A stretch of DNA of 35,830 nt from Erwinia sp. S63 (GCF_016625195.1 NZ_JACVUP010000029.1:1-35830), one strand, 5' to 3'; numbered from the stretch's first letter, positions 7,434 through 17,464 are shown. Numbers and translations: made by a program. Notes: a model not told the origin generated them from the sequence alone.

Positions 7434-7480
7434 TCGGCAGCAATATACTCAGCAGTATAAAACGGCAGTTTGTGCACTAA
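7391..7480 (+). repeat. Tandem duplication of the fepB 3' end
   Basis: The last 43 nt of fepB including its stop (7391-7433) are repeated after 4 nt as 7438-7480, 38 of 43 bases identical. The second copy still ends in a TAA after Phe-Val-His codons but lies outside the gene (47-nt period). Its end overlaps the stop codon of the converging entS gene (7477-7479). Confidence 0.92.
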
Positions 7481-8733
7481 GCAGCGGCTTGCTCAGTGAC
7501 CGGTGGTTCATGATGTAGCTGTGCCGAGCGCAAACCGCGTGCGGCCAGCGCGACCAGCAGTAGTAAACCCGCCGCCACGCCGCCGAACCACAGCACGCTG
7601 TTGAGTGCGCTCAATGCACGCGCCAATGCGCCGAGTCCTAATGCACCCAACGAATCCCCGCTCACATCCTGCGCGGTGCCCAGGCTGTTGACCCGACCCA
7701 ACAGGGCATCTGGCGTGTGGTGCTGAATCAAAATAAATTGCAGCAGGGAAGCGATGGCATTGCTGTAGCCATAAGCCACCAATGCCAGCAACGCCGGAAT
7801 CAGTTGGCTATACAGCCCCAAAGAAGCGATGCTGCCAAAGGCGGCCAGTGCGCTTACCAGTAACACCAGGCCTGGTCTTGACAACTGTCGCACCCAGCCG
7901 CTGGTGAATGCGCCGATCATCGCACCCAGCGGCACGGCGGAATACATCAGCCCGAGCGCCGAAGCATCAACCTGCCACGTTTGCGCCAGTGCCGGGAACA
8001 GGATGCGCACCGCGCCCACCATACTGAGCAGCAAGCCGACCAGTACGGCCGCACCCACCACATTATGCCGGCAGACAAACTGAATGCCGCTGACGAGCGC
8101 GCGCAAAGGGTGTTCAGGCTCCTGCTGCTCCGGTTTCATCGCGGGCAGCCGTACCAGCGGGATCAGCGTTGCCAGCGTGCCGAGGGCGGCCACGGCAAAC
8201 GCCCAGCCTACGCCTGCCGCCACGATAATCATGCCACCCAGCGCCGGAGACAGGATCGCACCCAGCCGCACGGTTAACATGCTTAACGCACCGGCTTCCG
8301 CCAGATGCTCGCGTCCCACAATTAACGGAATCACCGCCATCAGCGCTGTCATACCCAGCGCACCAAAAAATCCATCCCAGAAGGCGAGGAAATAGAGCGC
8401 CCACAATGAGGGTGCAGGACTAAAAGCGTTCAGGCTTAGCAGCACAAAGCCAATGCCACAGGTGCCGCGCGCAAACAGGATCAGCTTGCGGCGATCGTAG
8501 CGATCCGCCAGCACGCCGCCGAGCAGCAGGCCAATAAACATGCCGATACCATCCAGCATCACGGCGACACCGACCTGTAAGGTCGAGCCGGTCATGGCCT
8601 GAATCTGGATCGGCACGCCCACTGCCAGCATACCCAGCGCAAATACGGATAGCATGCGCGCGCAGAAGATAGCGCGAAACGCGGCGTTGTTTTTCAGCAG
8701 GCTGAAATCAAGAAAAATTGAAGGCTTAGCCAT
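7477..8733 (-). CDS. entS: Enterobactin-type siderophore exporter EntS (MFS)
   Basis: This 418-residue, 12-helix major-facilitator protein is collinear with E. coli EntS (416 residues). Shared segments include LSLLKNNAAFRAIFCAR at the N-terminus, GGVLADRYDRRKLILFARGTCGIGF (the MFS motif A region, about residues 73-97), LWDGFF-like FWDGFFGALGMTALMA, SMLTVRLGAILSPALGG, and ALLGRVNSLGTAQDVSGD near 345. It exports the newly made siderophore across the inner membrane to the periplasm. It is transcribed leftwards, 70 nt after the NRPS gene, most likely in the same Fur-controlled operon. Its stop lies inside the duplicated fepB tail. Confidence 0.93.
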   Translation of the reverse strand: MAKPSIFLDFSLLKNNAAFRAIFCARMLSVFALGMLAVGVPIQIQAMTGSTLQVGVAVMLDGIGMFIGLLLGGVLADRYDRRKLILFARGTCGIGFVLLSLNAFSPAPSLWALYFLAFWDGFFGALGMTALMAVIPLIVGREHLAEAGALSMLTVRLGAILSPALGGMIIVAAGVGWAFAVAALGTLATLIPLVRLPAMKPEQQEPEHPLRALVSGIQFVCRHNVVGAAVLVGLLLSMVGAVRILFPALAQTWQVDASALGLMYSAVPLGAMIGAFTSGWVRQLSRPGLVLLVSALAAFGSIASLGLYSQLIPALLALVAYGYSNAIASLLQFILIQHHTPDALLGRVNSLGTAQDVSGDSLGALGLGALARALSALNSVLWFGGVAAGLLLLVALAARGLRSAQLHHEPPVTEQAAA

Positions 8734-8760
8734 AAATATCCATTGTTAAAACGAGCAGGA

Positions 8761-8776
8761 GCGCACATCAGTGCGC
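8761..8776 (-). other. Intercistronic hairpin between the NRPS gene and entS
   Basis: GCGCAC-ATCA-GTGCGC is a perfect 6-bp stem with a 4-nt loop in the 70-nt gap between the NRPS stop and the entS start. Without a T-run it is more likely an RNA processing or stability element than a terminator. Confidence 0.45.
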
Positions 8777-8803
8777 CCACATTAAGTGGCCAAAGGCCGG
8801 GTG

Positions 8804-11800
8804 TTATGAACGAGTCTCAGATAACAAACGATTGATCAGCGGACCCAGCGTTTTTAGCGAGGTGGCAGACAAAATGTCAGCGTGCTCGCAATCCAGCGGC
8901 CAGATTTCCAGATCTGAGACAAACGGTTTCCAGGTCGCTGGCACATCCATGCCGGCCGGCAGGGTTTTCTCTGCCATAAATAGCGTGGCTTTACCGGCAT
9001 AACGCGGCGTACGCGCTTCCGCCAGCCGTGCGACTGCGTCCTTGTAGTTGGCGACGATGGTGCTAAACATCGCGGCTTTCTCGGCACGTAGCAGGGGATC
9101 GCGCTCATCTTCAGTAGCAGCCATAAACTCGGCTTGCTCGCGTGCCACTTCTTGCTCCGCCTCTTCAGCATCGGGCGTGCGCCAGTCCTGACCTTCGGCC
9201 GGGTAGGTATCCAGCAGGCCGAGGAAAGCCACGGTTTCGCCACTGGCCTGCAGACGCGCCGCAATGCCTTGTGCCAGCGTGCCGCCCAGTGAGTAGCCCA
9301 GCAGGAAGTAAGGCCCGTGCGGCTGCTGCTCGCGAATAGCGGCCAGATGGCGATCGCACATGGCTTCTACACTGGCACAGGCTGCGATAACACCCGCCGG
9401 GCGCGGTGATTGCAGCCCCACAATCGGGAAATCACCGTCGAGATAGTGCAGCAGGGCGCTGTACTGCCAGGCGAACCCTGATGCCGGATGGATGCAGAAC
9501 AGCGTCGGGCCCTGACCGGCACGCAGTGGCAGCAGTTCCCCGTTGCCGCTGCTGTCGCTGGCTTCACCTGACAACAGCGCCGCCAGTTTCTCCACGCTGC
9601 GTGCGGCGATGATCTGTCCGACACTTACCGGCTGTGGCACACGACGGCGTATTTCTGCCGCCAGTCGCATCGCCAGCAGTGAATGACCACCCAGCGCAAA
9701 GAAATCGTCGTCGGCATACACCTGTTCACAACCGAGCAACTGCTGGAACAGCTCTGCCAGCACCCGTTCGTGAGGAGTATCCGGCAGGCGGCCAGGTTGC
9801 GCGCTGCGTTGTGGCATCGGCAGTGCTTTACGATCCAGTTTACCGTTGGCGCTGAGGGGCAAATCGTCGAGCAGCAGATAGCTCACTGGCTGCATATGGG
9901 CAGGCAGGCGGGTGCTCAACTGCTGTTTAATTTGCTCGATATCCAGTGCCACGCCAGGTTGTGCTACCAGCCAGCCGAGCAGTTGACGGTTATCGACGCC
10001 CGCCGTTGCCTGCTGTGTCAGGTTGCGCGCGGCCACGACCGCCTGCGCCACGCCCGGCAATGCCACTAGCGCCTGCTCAATTTCACCCGGTTCAATGCGC
10101 TGCCCGCGCATCTTCAGCTGATCGTCGCTGCGGCCCAAATACTCCACGGCGCCATCCTCGCGCCAGCAGGCGATGTCCCCGGTGCGGTACATGCGTTCGC
10201 CATCGGCAAACGGGGCGGCAATAAAGCGTTGCGCGGTGAGATCGGCACGATGCAGATAGCCATCCGCCAGCTGGATACCGCTGAGATAGAGATCGCCCGG
10301 CACGCCGACTGGCACCGGGCGCAGCAGGTTATCGAGGATATGCAGTTGGGTGTTCCACACCGGACGTCCAATCGGCACGCCGGGGCCATTCAGGCCTTCG
10401 AGCGCGTTGCCGCTGGCGGGTTGCCAGGTGACATCCACGGCGGCTTCGGTCGGGCCGTACAGATTATGCAGTGGAGCCGCGATCACCTGCTGATAGCTGC
10501 GCGCCAGATCGCAGGCCAGCGCTTCTCCGCTGCAGAATACGCGGCGCAGTGAAGCGCAGGCGCGATCGGTTTGCGCACTGACATGCCCGACAAAGGCGGC
10601 CAGCATCGACGGAACGAAGTGCAGGGTGGTGACCTGATAATCGTCAATCAACTGCCACAGCGCCTGTGGATCGCGATGGGCATCCGGCGGCGCCATCATT
10701 AGCTGTGCGCCGGTCATCAATGGCCAGAAGAACTCCCACACCGAAACATCAAAGCTGCACGGCGTTTTCTGCAACACCACGTCGTCGCTACGCAATGGAT
10801 AGCTGGCCTGCATCCAGCGTAAGCGGTTAACGATGGCGCGTTGATTGACCACCACGCCTTTCGGCTTGCCGGTTGATCCTGATGTGTAAAGCACATAAGC
10901 CGGGCGCTGCGCATCGGGTTTAGGCAATGGATGACGTGCCACCGTCTGTGCGCTGGCAAGGCGATCGAACATCATCAGCGTGCCAAAGCCAGCAAAACGA
11001 TTTTCCAGCGCCGACTCGGTGATCACCACCCACGGTCGTGCATCGTCCACCATGTACGCCAGACGTTCATCGGGATAGCCAATGTCCAGCGGCAACCAGG
11101 CTGCGCCCGCCTGCAAGATGGCAGTGAGGGCAATACTCAGACGAACCGAGCGCGGCAAGGCAACGGCAACGATATCGCCTGGCATCACGCCCGCTTCAAT
11201 CAGTCGATCGGCCAGCAATGAGGCCTGACGCTGCATTTCGCGGTAGCTGAGCTGATGCTCAACATCACACAGCGCCAGCGCATCCGGTGTGCGTGCGGCC
11301 TGCTGGGCGATGGCCTGTTGCAGGGTTTCATTCTCCAGCTGCACGCCGGTGTTATTCACCCACTCCAGCAAAGATTGCTCGGCGAGGGTTTGTAAACGCC
11401 ACTGCGTTAACGGCAGATCCGGTGTGGTCACCAGCTGCTGTAACAGCAGCAACAGGCGTTCAGCCAGACGATCCGCATCGGTGACGCAGGCGCGATATTC
11501 CATTAACAGCGTCAGCTGTTCACCCGGCAGCACCAGCAGCGTCAACGGATAATGGGTATAGCCGCGATTGTGAATCGCATCGCAGCGCACTTTCGCGTTG
11601 GCGTCGAGTAAAGTCTGATTATCAGGGTAGTTCTCCACCACCAGCAGGGTATCAAATAGCGTACCCGCTCCGGCCAGCTGTTGGATTTCTGCCAGCCCAA
11701 GGCAATCCTGTTCAATCAGCTGGATCTGCTGATTCTGATGTTCGGCTAACTGTTCCAGCAACGGGCGTTGAGTATCAAACCGTACGCGCACCGGCAGCGT

Positions 11801-14800
11801 ATTACTGAACAGACCGACATGCTGATCGATCCCTTCAATCTGGCCGAAACGCCCGGAAACCGGTGCACCAAACACCACGTCCTGCTGACCGCTGGCAATC
11901 GACAGCATCATGCCCCATAAGCCCTGCATGACAGTGTTGAGGGTCAACCCGCGTGCGCGGCACAGCGCATAGAGTTCGCGCTCCAGCGTGGTGTCCAGCG
12001 TAATGCGTTTTTCCTGAACAGCACTCTCGGCGGCATTGGGATACAGCAATGTGGGCCGCACGTCGCGCAGACATTCTTGCCACTGCTGGCGAGCCTGATG
12101 CTCATCACGCTGGCTAAGCTGGCGCACGATGTCGGCATAATGGGTGCGTTGGGCGGCCAGCGGCTGTTGACGCAATGCGCTAAGTAAATCGTTTAAAATC
12201 ACCGGCGTTGACCAGCCATCCACCACCAGATGATGCGCATTAAGCAGCAGCGTCCAGCGTGCTTCAGGTTGATGAGGGATCAGTGTGGCCTGCAACATCA
12301 CCGGCTGCTGGAACAGATCCTGTGACAGCGCCTGATGTTCAGCGGCTTCAATATCCTCGACTTCCAGAATCTGTAGTGGCCAATGCAGATCGCCTTCCGG
12401 CAGCAACTGCAAGGGTTGCAGACTGAGTTCGCTATCAAAGCGCGCAGCCAACTGAGGATGACGTTGCAATACCTGATTCAGCGCCTGCTGCACCGATGCC
12501 ACCGACACATCGCCGCTGAGGGTTAAACGCGTCAGTGAGTTATAGCTGCCTTGCGCACCCGTGGTCTGCGCGTGGAACAATAATCCTTTCTGCAACGGCA
12601 GCAGGGGCAGTACATGGCTAAAGGCACCATGGCGCGCGCGCAGCTGTTGCAGCACTGCATCATCGACACCTTCAAGATTGATCTCTGCGGCCACCAGCGT
12701 GTTGGTGGCGTGTTGTGGCTGCAGCTCCGCAAACTGACAAAGCTGCTGCGCACCCAGAGCGATGGCCTGATGCAGTTGCTGAATCTGATCGGCATGAAGA
12801 ACGCCCTCCGCCCAGCTCCAGTTCAGCGCCAGCTGCTGGTCATCAACAAACACGTTGAGTTCCAGTGCGTGCTGTAACGGCATGGCATCGTCCTGAATCA
12901 CCGCAAAAGTGTCGCGGAACTGCTGCGCCGTGCGCTGGGGCTGCCAGTGGCCGGCGGATTGGGTAAAGCGGCCAAGATAGTTAAACAGCACCTGTGGCGC
13001 ATGGTCGGCGGCCAGTTTCGCCAGCGTGATGCCGCGATGGGCATCCAGCCAGCGCAGTTGGCCGTAACCGATACCGCGATCCGGCACAGCACGTAGCGCG
13101 GATTTCACCGCGCGCACGCTGTCATTCAGGGCGGCGGCATCGGGCAGGGCGACCAGCAGAGGGAATTCTGCTGTCAGCCAGCCTACGGTCCGCGCCAGAT
13201 CCTGATGATCGTGTAACTCGGCACGGCCATGGGATTCCAGCGTTACGCGTTGTAATGCACTGCCGTTCATGCTGCGCAGCGCCAGCGAGAGCAGGGTGAG
13301 CAGTAATTCTTCGCTGGTGGCGCGGAACTGCTGTGGCAGGGTATTCAGCAAGGCAGAGCTGGTGGCTGCATCCAGCAGGGTGCGTTGATGCAAGGCATGT
13401 TCGTTACCGGTTAAGGCACGCTCACCCAGCGCCGGCAGCGGCTGTTCCAGCATGCGTTGCCAGAACGGCATTTCGCTGGCGCGTGACGCCAGGTTGGCCA
13501 GCAGCGTAGCGGACCAGTCATGCAGCGAGGTTTCTTCGGCGTGCAAGGTGATCGGCGCACCGCTTAGCAGTGCATCACCGGCCTGTTGCAGTTCATCCAG
13601 CAACACGCGCCATGACACGCCATCCACCACCAGATGGTGCAGCGTTAACACCAGAACGCAACTCGCACCCTGTTGTTGAAGCAGGGTGGCCCGTAGTAAC
13701 GATCCTGCTGCCGGATCAAGGCGTGCTGCATCCTCACGGAAGGCCTGGTCTGCGGCCTGATCACGTTCTTGTACTTCGATAACACGACAACGTGCAGGAC
13801 GCGCAGGCAGCGGTTCGCCCACGACCAACAGTGTATTACGCGTGAAAGCGTTAAGCGCCGGATGCGCGCTGGCGAGCTGCTCAATCAATTGTTCCAGCTG
13901 CGAAAGTTGCAGCTCAGGTGGCACCGATAGCAGCACGCCGTGAGCGAAGCGCGCGTTAATGCCCGCCTGCGCATGGAACCAGTGCAGAATCGGCAGACCA
14001 CCAATCGCGCCCTGTTGCGACACGCGAGCATGCTGATTGTGTTGCGTTAGCGGGGCGAGATCTTGCGCCATACGTGCGGCGGTGCGTTTGGCAAAAATGT
14101 CACGTGGGCGCAGCAGGTATCCGGCACGGCGGGCGGCGGTGCTGAGGCCCATTGCCGAAATACTATCACCGCCCAGCGAGAAGAAATCATCTTCTGCGCC
14201 GACGCTTTCCAATCCGAGCAGGCTGGCCATCGCCTGACAAATCAACGTTTCTTGTGGGGTGCGAGCCGCGCGGCTTTGCTGTTGCTGAGCCTGCTGTGGT
14301 CTCGGCAGCGCCTGGCGGTCGATTTTGCCATTCACATTCAGCGGCAGATCATCCAGCACCATCAGCACGGCAGGCAGCATGTAGTCGGGCAACTGGGTGC
14401 CGAGCTGCGCCAGTAAGTGGGCGCTGAGTTGCGGATCGGCGCGCAGGGCATCATCCTGCACCGAGCAGTAGCCAATCAGACGGTGAGTGGCGCCCATTAC
14501 TTCGGCAATCACCACTGCGGTACTGACTTCGGGCAGTGCCACCAGCGCGTTTTCGATTTCACCGAGTTCGACGCGGAAACCGCGCACTTTGATCTGGTGA
14601 TCCACGCGTCCGATAAACGCCAGTTGACCATCATGACGCCAGCGCATCACATCGCCGCTGCGATACATCACCTCGCCTTCGCGGAAGGGATTAGCCACAA
14701 AGCGGGCGGCCGTCAGATCCGGGCGGCGCAGATAGCCGCGCGCGATGCCGGTTCCGGATATATAGAGTTCGCCGGTGCAGCCAATTGGGACCGGACGCAG

Positions 14801-17188
14801 CTGGCTGTCGAGCAGATAAACCTGGCTGTTACCCACTGGGCGACCAATCACCGGCTGCGGGGAAGCCAGCACGCTGGCACCGAGGGTATCGATGGTGTAC
14901 TCAGATGGGCCGTAATAGTTGTGTATTTCCATCTGCTGCTGTTGCTGCATCAGTTTCCACAATGTCGGCGTGGCGGCTTCACCACCAATCATGACAAAAG
15001 CAGGGCGATGGTTCTCCGCCTCCAGCAACCCGCTGTCGATCATCTGAGAGAAGAATGACGGCGTGATGTCCAGCAGATCGACCGGCACCGCGTTCATCTG
15101 CTGAATCAAACCCCAGGCATCGCGGCGCAGCTCTTCGTCGAAGATATTCAGCTCGCAGCCCATCAGCATGCAGAACAGCGGTTCCCACGAAGAGTCGAAC
15201 GAGAACGACGCCGTGTGACCGGCGCGCATGCGGCGCGGACTGCTGGCGTGGAAACGGTCAATCGCCGGTCCAAACAGATGCTCGCGGTGTGACAGGAACA
15301 GATTCAACAGCCCCTGGTGCGTGCTCATTACCCCTTTTGGCCGGCCGGTGGATCCGGAGGTGTAGATCATATAGGCAAGATCGTCACCGCACAGCAGGGT
15401 GCTCGGTACGCTGGTCGGCTGTGACGCCAGTTCGCTCGCCAGCTGATCGATGCACAGCGCGGGAAGTGCTGGCATCTGCGCCAGTGTCGTGGAGTGAGTC
15501 AGCAATAATGCGGGTTGCGCATCGTCGCACATCAGTGCCAGACGTTCGCGCGGATAGTCGAGGTCCAGCGGCATGTAGGCCGCGCCGCTCGCAAGCACGC
15601 CAAAAATGGCGACCAGCGAATCCACCGAGCGCGGAATCCCAATCGCCACCACGTCGTCGGCTCGCAAGCCACGCGCAATCAGTACGTGTGCCAGTTGCAT
15701 GGCGCGTTCGGTCAGCTGGCGATACGTCAGTGACTGTGTACCGCAGACGACTGCCGTCAGGTCAGCGCTTTGTGCCGTGCGTTGCAGCAGCATATCCACG
15801 ATGGTGGTCGCCCCCGCTGGCGGGGTGATTTTCGGGCCAGTGGACCAGCGCTGTAAATCAGCCTGTTCATGAGGAGCAATGATCGACAGCGCTTCCAGCG
15901 TGATCTGCGGTTGCGCAGCGAACTGCGTAAGCAGATGACGAATACGGTCTGCGTGACGCTGTAACATTTGTGCGTCGTAACGTGCAGGGTTAGCCACCAG
16001 CGTTAACTGCAATGCGCCATCACGGAAGCCCACTTCAAACTCGATATCGTCGACCGGGCCCATGGCTAAGGTGTGGGTCGCCGCCGGAATGCCATCGAAT
16101 TGCAGATCATCATGGTAGACCTTGACGTTAATCACCGGCCCGTAAAGCTGTTGGCTGCTGCCGACCAAACCGAGATCGCGACGCAGTTGCTCTGCTTCAT
16201 AACGCTGGTGACGGCGTGCTTTGCGGATTTCCGCCTGCACTTGCTGCACCAGCGCGATTAAGTCTGTCTGTTGAGGAATATCGAAAATCAGCGGCAGCAC
16301 GTTGACCACCGGCCCCAACGCCGTCAGTGCCGCTGAGCCCATGCGGCGCATAAACGGAAAGCCAATCGCTAAGCGCGAGTTGTCGCTAATGCGCGCCAGA
16401 TAAGCCACCAGCAGGGCACTGACGATATCGCCTTCGCTGCAGTCCTGGAACGCAGCATGCTGGCGCAACGTTGCCAACTCCGGCAGCGCGACGTGGCAGC
16501 TGATCGGACGATCGCCAGCATCCGTTACGCTTTCACTGGAGAGCGTTAAAGTTTCGGGTAGTTCAGCCGCATAGGTCTGCCAGTGGCTGGCGGAACGGGC
16601 AAACGCCGGGGATGCTTCCCACTGCTGATACTCATCAATCACCTCGCTAAACGGCGTGAAGGGTGAAAGTGAGGGTTCTTCGCCACGGCACAGTTCGGCA
16701 TAGATGGCCGCCACACGCTGCGTCAGCGCTTCAAAACTGAAGCCATCAACCAGCAGATGGTGATAACGCTGATACCACCACCAGCTGCCATCACCCACGC
16801 GCATTAACACGTGGCGATACAGCGGCTTATCACCGTCGGCCGCCAGTTCGGCGCGCAGATCGGCCTGCATCAGTTTATGCGCCTGACCGGTGGCGTCCGC
16901 GCGCTGGCTGAAGTCATGCCACTCCGGCAGCACCAGTGCCTGCGCATCAAACCATTGCGCGGGATTCCCGTTTTCATCGAGGCCAAAGCGTGCCTGCACG
17001 GTATCGGCTTCAGCCATGGTCTGGCGGATGGCGCTGTCCAGGGCGGCGCGGTTGATGTCGCCGTGCAGCACGCTGTAGTGCGCCACGGTAAATTGATTGC
17101 GCTGCTGCGCAATAGCGTCAGCGATCCAGATGCCAGGCTGAGCCGCCACCAAAGGATACGCAGGTGAATGCGTGATTAACGATGCCAA
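8804..17188 (-). CDS. Bimodular EntF/CbsF-like siderophore NRPS, C-A-T-E-C-A-T-TE
   Basis: A 2794-residue synthetase. Domains, with approximate residues: C1 10-440 (HHLLVDGF at 143, opening LVAAQPGIW as in E. coli EntF); A1 455-960 (SGSTGRPKGV near 610); T1 (LGGDS, Ser near 1005); E 1060-1500 (HHLVVDGVSW at 1183, ESHGR, TVGWLT, GIGYG, FNYLG at 1400); C2 of DCL type 1515-1950 (LPLLPLQKGLLFH near 1533, HHLVVDGWS near 1653); A2 1965-2450 (SGSTGKPKGV near 2104); T2 (LGGHS, Ser near 2503); TE 2540-2794 (GYSLGG, Ser near 2633; His in DCEHADI near 2768). A2, T2 and TE are EntF-like, and the A2 pocket matches serine. The A1 pocket is acid-rich, suggesting Lys, Arg or Orn; E makes it D. Predicted product: DHB-D-cationic-L-Ser, possibly cyclised to a trimer. 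E. coli EntF is only C-A-T-TE (1293). The start is TTG with GGGA upstream. Confidence 0.93.
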   Translation of the reverse strand: MASLITHSPAYPLVAAQPGIWIADAIAQQRNQFTVAHYSVLHGDINRAALDSAIRQTMAEADTVQARFGLDENGNPAQWFDAQALVLPEWHDFSQRADATGQAHKLMQADLRAELAADGDKPLYRHVLMRVGDGSWWWYQRYHHLLVDGFSFEALTQRVAAIYAELCRGEEPSLSPFTPFSEVIDEYQQWEASPAFARSASHWQTYAAELPETLTLSSESVTDAGDRPISCHVALPELATLRQHAAFQDCSEGDIVSALLVAYLARISDNSRLAIGFPFMRRMGSAALTALGPVVNVLPLIFDIPQQTDLIALVQQVQAEIRKARRHQRYEAEQLRRDLGLVGSSQQLYGPVINVKVYHDDLQFDGIPAATHTLAMGPVDDIEFEVGFRDGALQLTLVANPARYDAQMLQRHADRIRHLLTQFAAQPQITLEALSIIAPHEQADLQRWSTGPKITPPAGATTIVDMLLQRTAQSADLTAVVCGTQSLTYRQLTERAMQLAHVLIARGLRADDVVAIGIPRSVDSLVAIFGVLASGAAYMPLDLDYPRERLALMCDDAQPALLLTHSTTLAQMPALPALCIDQLASELASQPTSVPSTLLCGDDLAYMIYTSGSTGRPKGVMSTHQGLLNLFLSHREHLFGPAIDRFHASSPRRMRAGHTASFSFDSSWEPLFCMLMGCELNIFDEELRRDAWGLIQQMNAVPVDLLDITPSFFSQMIDSGLLEAENHRPAFVMIGGEAATPTLWKLMQQQQQMEIHNYYGPSEYTIDTLGASVLASPQPVIGRPVGNSQVYLLDSQLRPVPIGCTGELYISGTGIARGYLRRPDLTAARFVANPFREGEVMYRSGDVMRWRHDGQLAFIGRVDHQIKVRGFRVELGEIENALVALPEVSTAVVIAEVMGATHRLIGYCSVQDDALRADPQLSAHLLAQLGTQLPDYMLPAVLMVLDDLPLNVNGKIDRQALPRPQQAQQQQSRAARTPQETLICQAMASLLGLESVGAEDDFFSLGGDSISAMGLSTAARRAGYLLRPRDIFAKRTAARMAQDLAPLTQHNQHARVSQQGAIGGLPILHWFHAQAGINARFAHGVLLSVPPELQLSQLEQLIEQLASAHPALNAFTRNTLLVVGEPLPARPARCRVIEVQERDQAADQAFREDAARLDPAAGSLLRATLLQQQGASCVLVLTLHHLVVDGVSWRVLLDELQQAGDALLSGAPITLHAEETSLHDWSATLLANLASRASEMPFWQRMLEQPLPALGERALTGNEHALHQRTLLDAATSSALLNTLPQQFRATSEELLLTLLSLALRSMNGSALQRVTLESHGRAELHDHQDLARTVGWLTAEFPLLVALPDAAALNDSVRAVKSALRAVPDRGIGYGQLRWLDAHRGITLAKLAADHAPQVLFNYLGRFTQSAGHWQPQRTAQQFRDTFAVIQDDAMPLQHALELNVFVDDQQLALNWSWAEGVLHADQIQQLHQAIALGAQQLCQFAELQPQHATNTLVAAEINLEGVDDAVLQQLRARHGAFSHVLPLLPLQKGLLFHAQTTGAQGSYNSLTRLTLSGDVSVASVQQALNQVLQRHPQLAARFDSELSLQPLQLLPEGDLHWPLQILEVEDIEAAEHQALSQDLFQQPVMLQATLIPHQPEARWTLLLNAHHLVVDGWSTPVILNDLLSALRQQPLAAQRTHYADIVRQLSQRDEHQARQQWQECLRDVRPTLLYPNAAESAVQEKRITLDTTLERELYALCRARGLTLNTVMQGLWGMMLSIASGQQDVVFGAPVSGRFGQIEGIDQHVGLFSNTLPVRVRFDTQRPLLEQLAEHQNQQIQLIEQDCLGLAEIQQLAGAGTLFDTLLVVENYPDNQTLLDANAKVRCDAIHNRGYTHYPLTLLVLPGEQLTLLMEYRACVTDADRLAERLLLLLQQLVTTPDLPLTQWRLQTLAEQSLLEWVNNTGVQLENETLQQAIAQQAARTPDALALCDVEHQLSYREMQRQASLLADRLIEAGVMPGDIVAVALPRSVRLSIALTAILQAGAAWLPLDIGYPDERLAYMVDDARPWVVITESALENRFAGFGTLMMFDRLASAQTVARHPLPKPDAQRPAYVLYTSGSTGKPKGVVVNQRAIVNRLRWMQASYPLRSDDVVLQKTPCSFDVSVWEFFWPLMTGAQLMMAPPDAHRDPQALWQLIDDYQVTTLHFVPSMLAAFVGHVSAQTDRACASLRRVFCSGEALACDLARSYQQVIAAPLHNLYGPTEAAVDVTWQPASGNALEGLNGPGVPIGRPVWNTQLHILDNLLRPVPVGVPGDLYLSGIQLADGYLHRADLTAQRFIAAPFADGERMYRTGDIACWREDGAVEYLGRSDDQLKMRGQRIEPGEIEQALVALPGVAQAVVAARNLTQQATAGVDNRQLLGWLVAQPGVALDIEQIKQQLSTRLPAHMQPVSYLLLDDLPLSANGKLDRKALPMPQRSAQPGRLPDTPHERVLAELFQQLLGCEQVYADDDFFALGGHSLLAMRLAAEIRRRVPQPVSVGQIIAARSVEKLAALLSGEASDSSGNGELLPLRAGQGPTLFCIHPASGFAWQYSALLHYLDGDFPIVGLQSPRPAGVIAACASVEAMCDRHLAAIREQQPHGPYFLLGYSLGGTLAQGIAARLQASGETVAFLGLLDTYPAEGQDWRTPDAEEAEQEVAREQAEFMAATEDERDPLLRAEKAAMFSTIVANYKDAVARLAEARTPRYAGKATLFMAEKTLPAGMDVPATWKPFVSDLEIWPLDCEHADILSATSLKTLGPLINRLLSETRS

Positions 17189-17242
17189 AGGAATGTTCCC
17201 GTCTAAAAAAATCGAAAATAGGAAAAGTTAAATAGCGAAAAA

Positions 17243-17464
17243 TTAATGTGCGCTGGACGACGTCTGTTGCGTCGCTGGTCGCATGTCCTGCCAGTGTGTT
17301 TCGATGTACTCAATCGCTGCGGCACGCGGCAGCGGTCCCGCCACGTTTTGCCAGCCCGCAGGCACCTGAGCAAATGCGGGCCACAGGCTGTACTGCTGAC
17401 GCGCGTTGATCAGCACCAGAAAATCGAGAGTGTCGTTATCAAACGGATTTTGTTGTTCAGACAT
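17243..17464 (-). CDS. ybdZ: MbtH-like protein (YbdZ family)
   Basis: A 73-residue MbtH-fold protein with the family marks NPFDND at the N-terminus, SLWP, VPAGW and the late ThrHis-Trp-x-x-Met-Arg-Pro stretch. MbtH proteins bind A domains and are needed for their folding or activity. It sits 54 nt upstream of the NRPS gene, as ybdZ does before entF in E. coli, so it most likely serves one or both A domains there. Its ATG overlaps the fes stop by 8 nt, implying coupled translation. Confidence 0.95.
   Translation of the reverse strand: MSEQQNPFDNDTLDFLVLINARQQYSLWPAFAQVPAGWQNVAGPLPRAAAIEYIETHWQDMRPATQQTSSSAH

Noticed and set aside
14417..15058. Long open frames on the + strand inside the NRPS gene
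   Set aside because: The minus-strand NRPS is continuous with all domains intact; these + strand frames show no domain.
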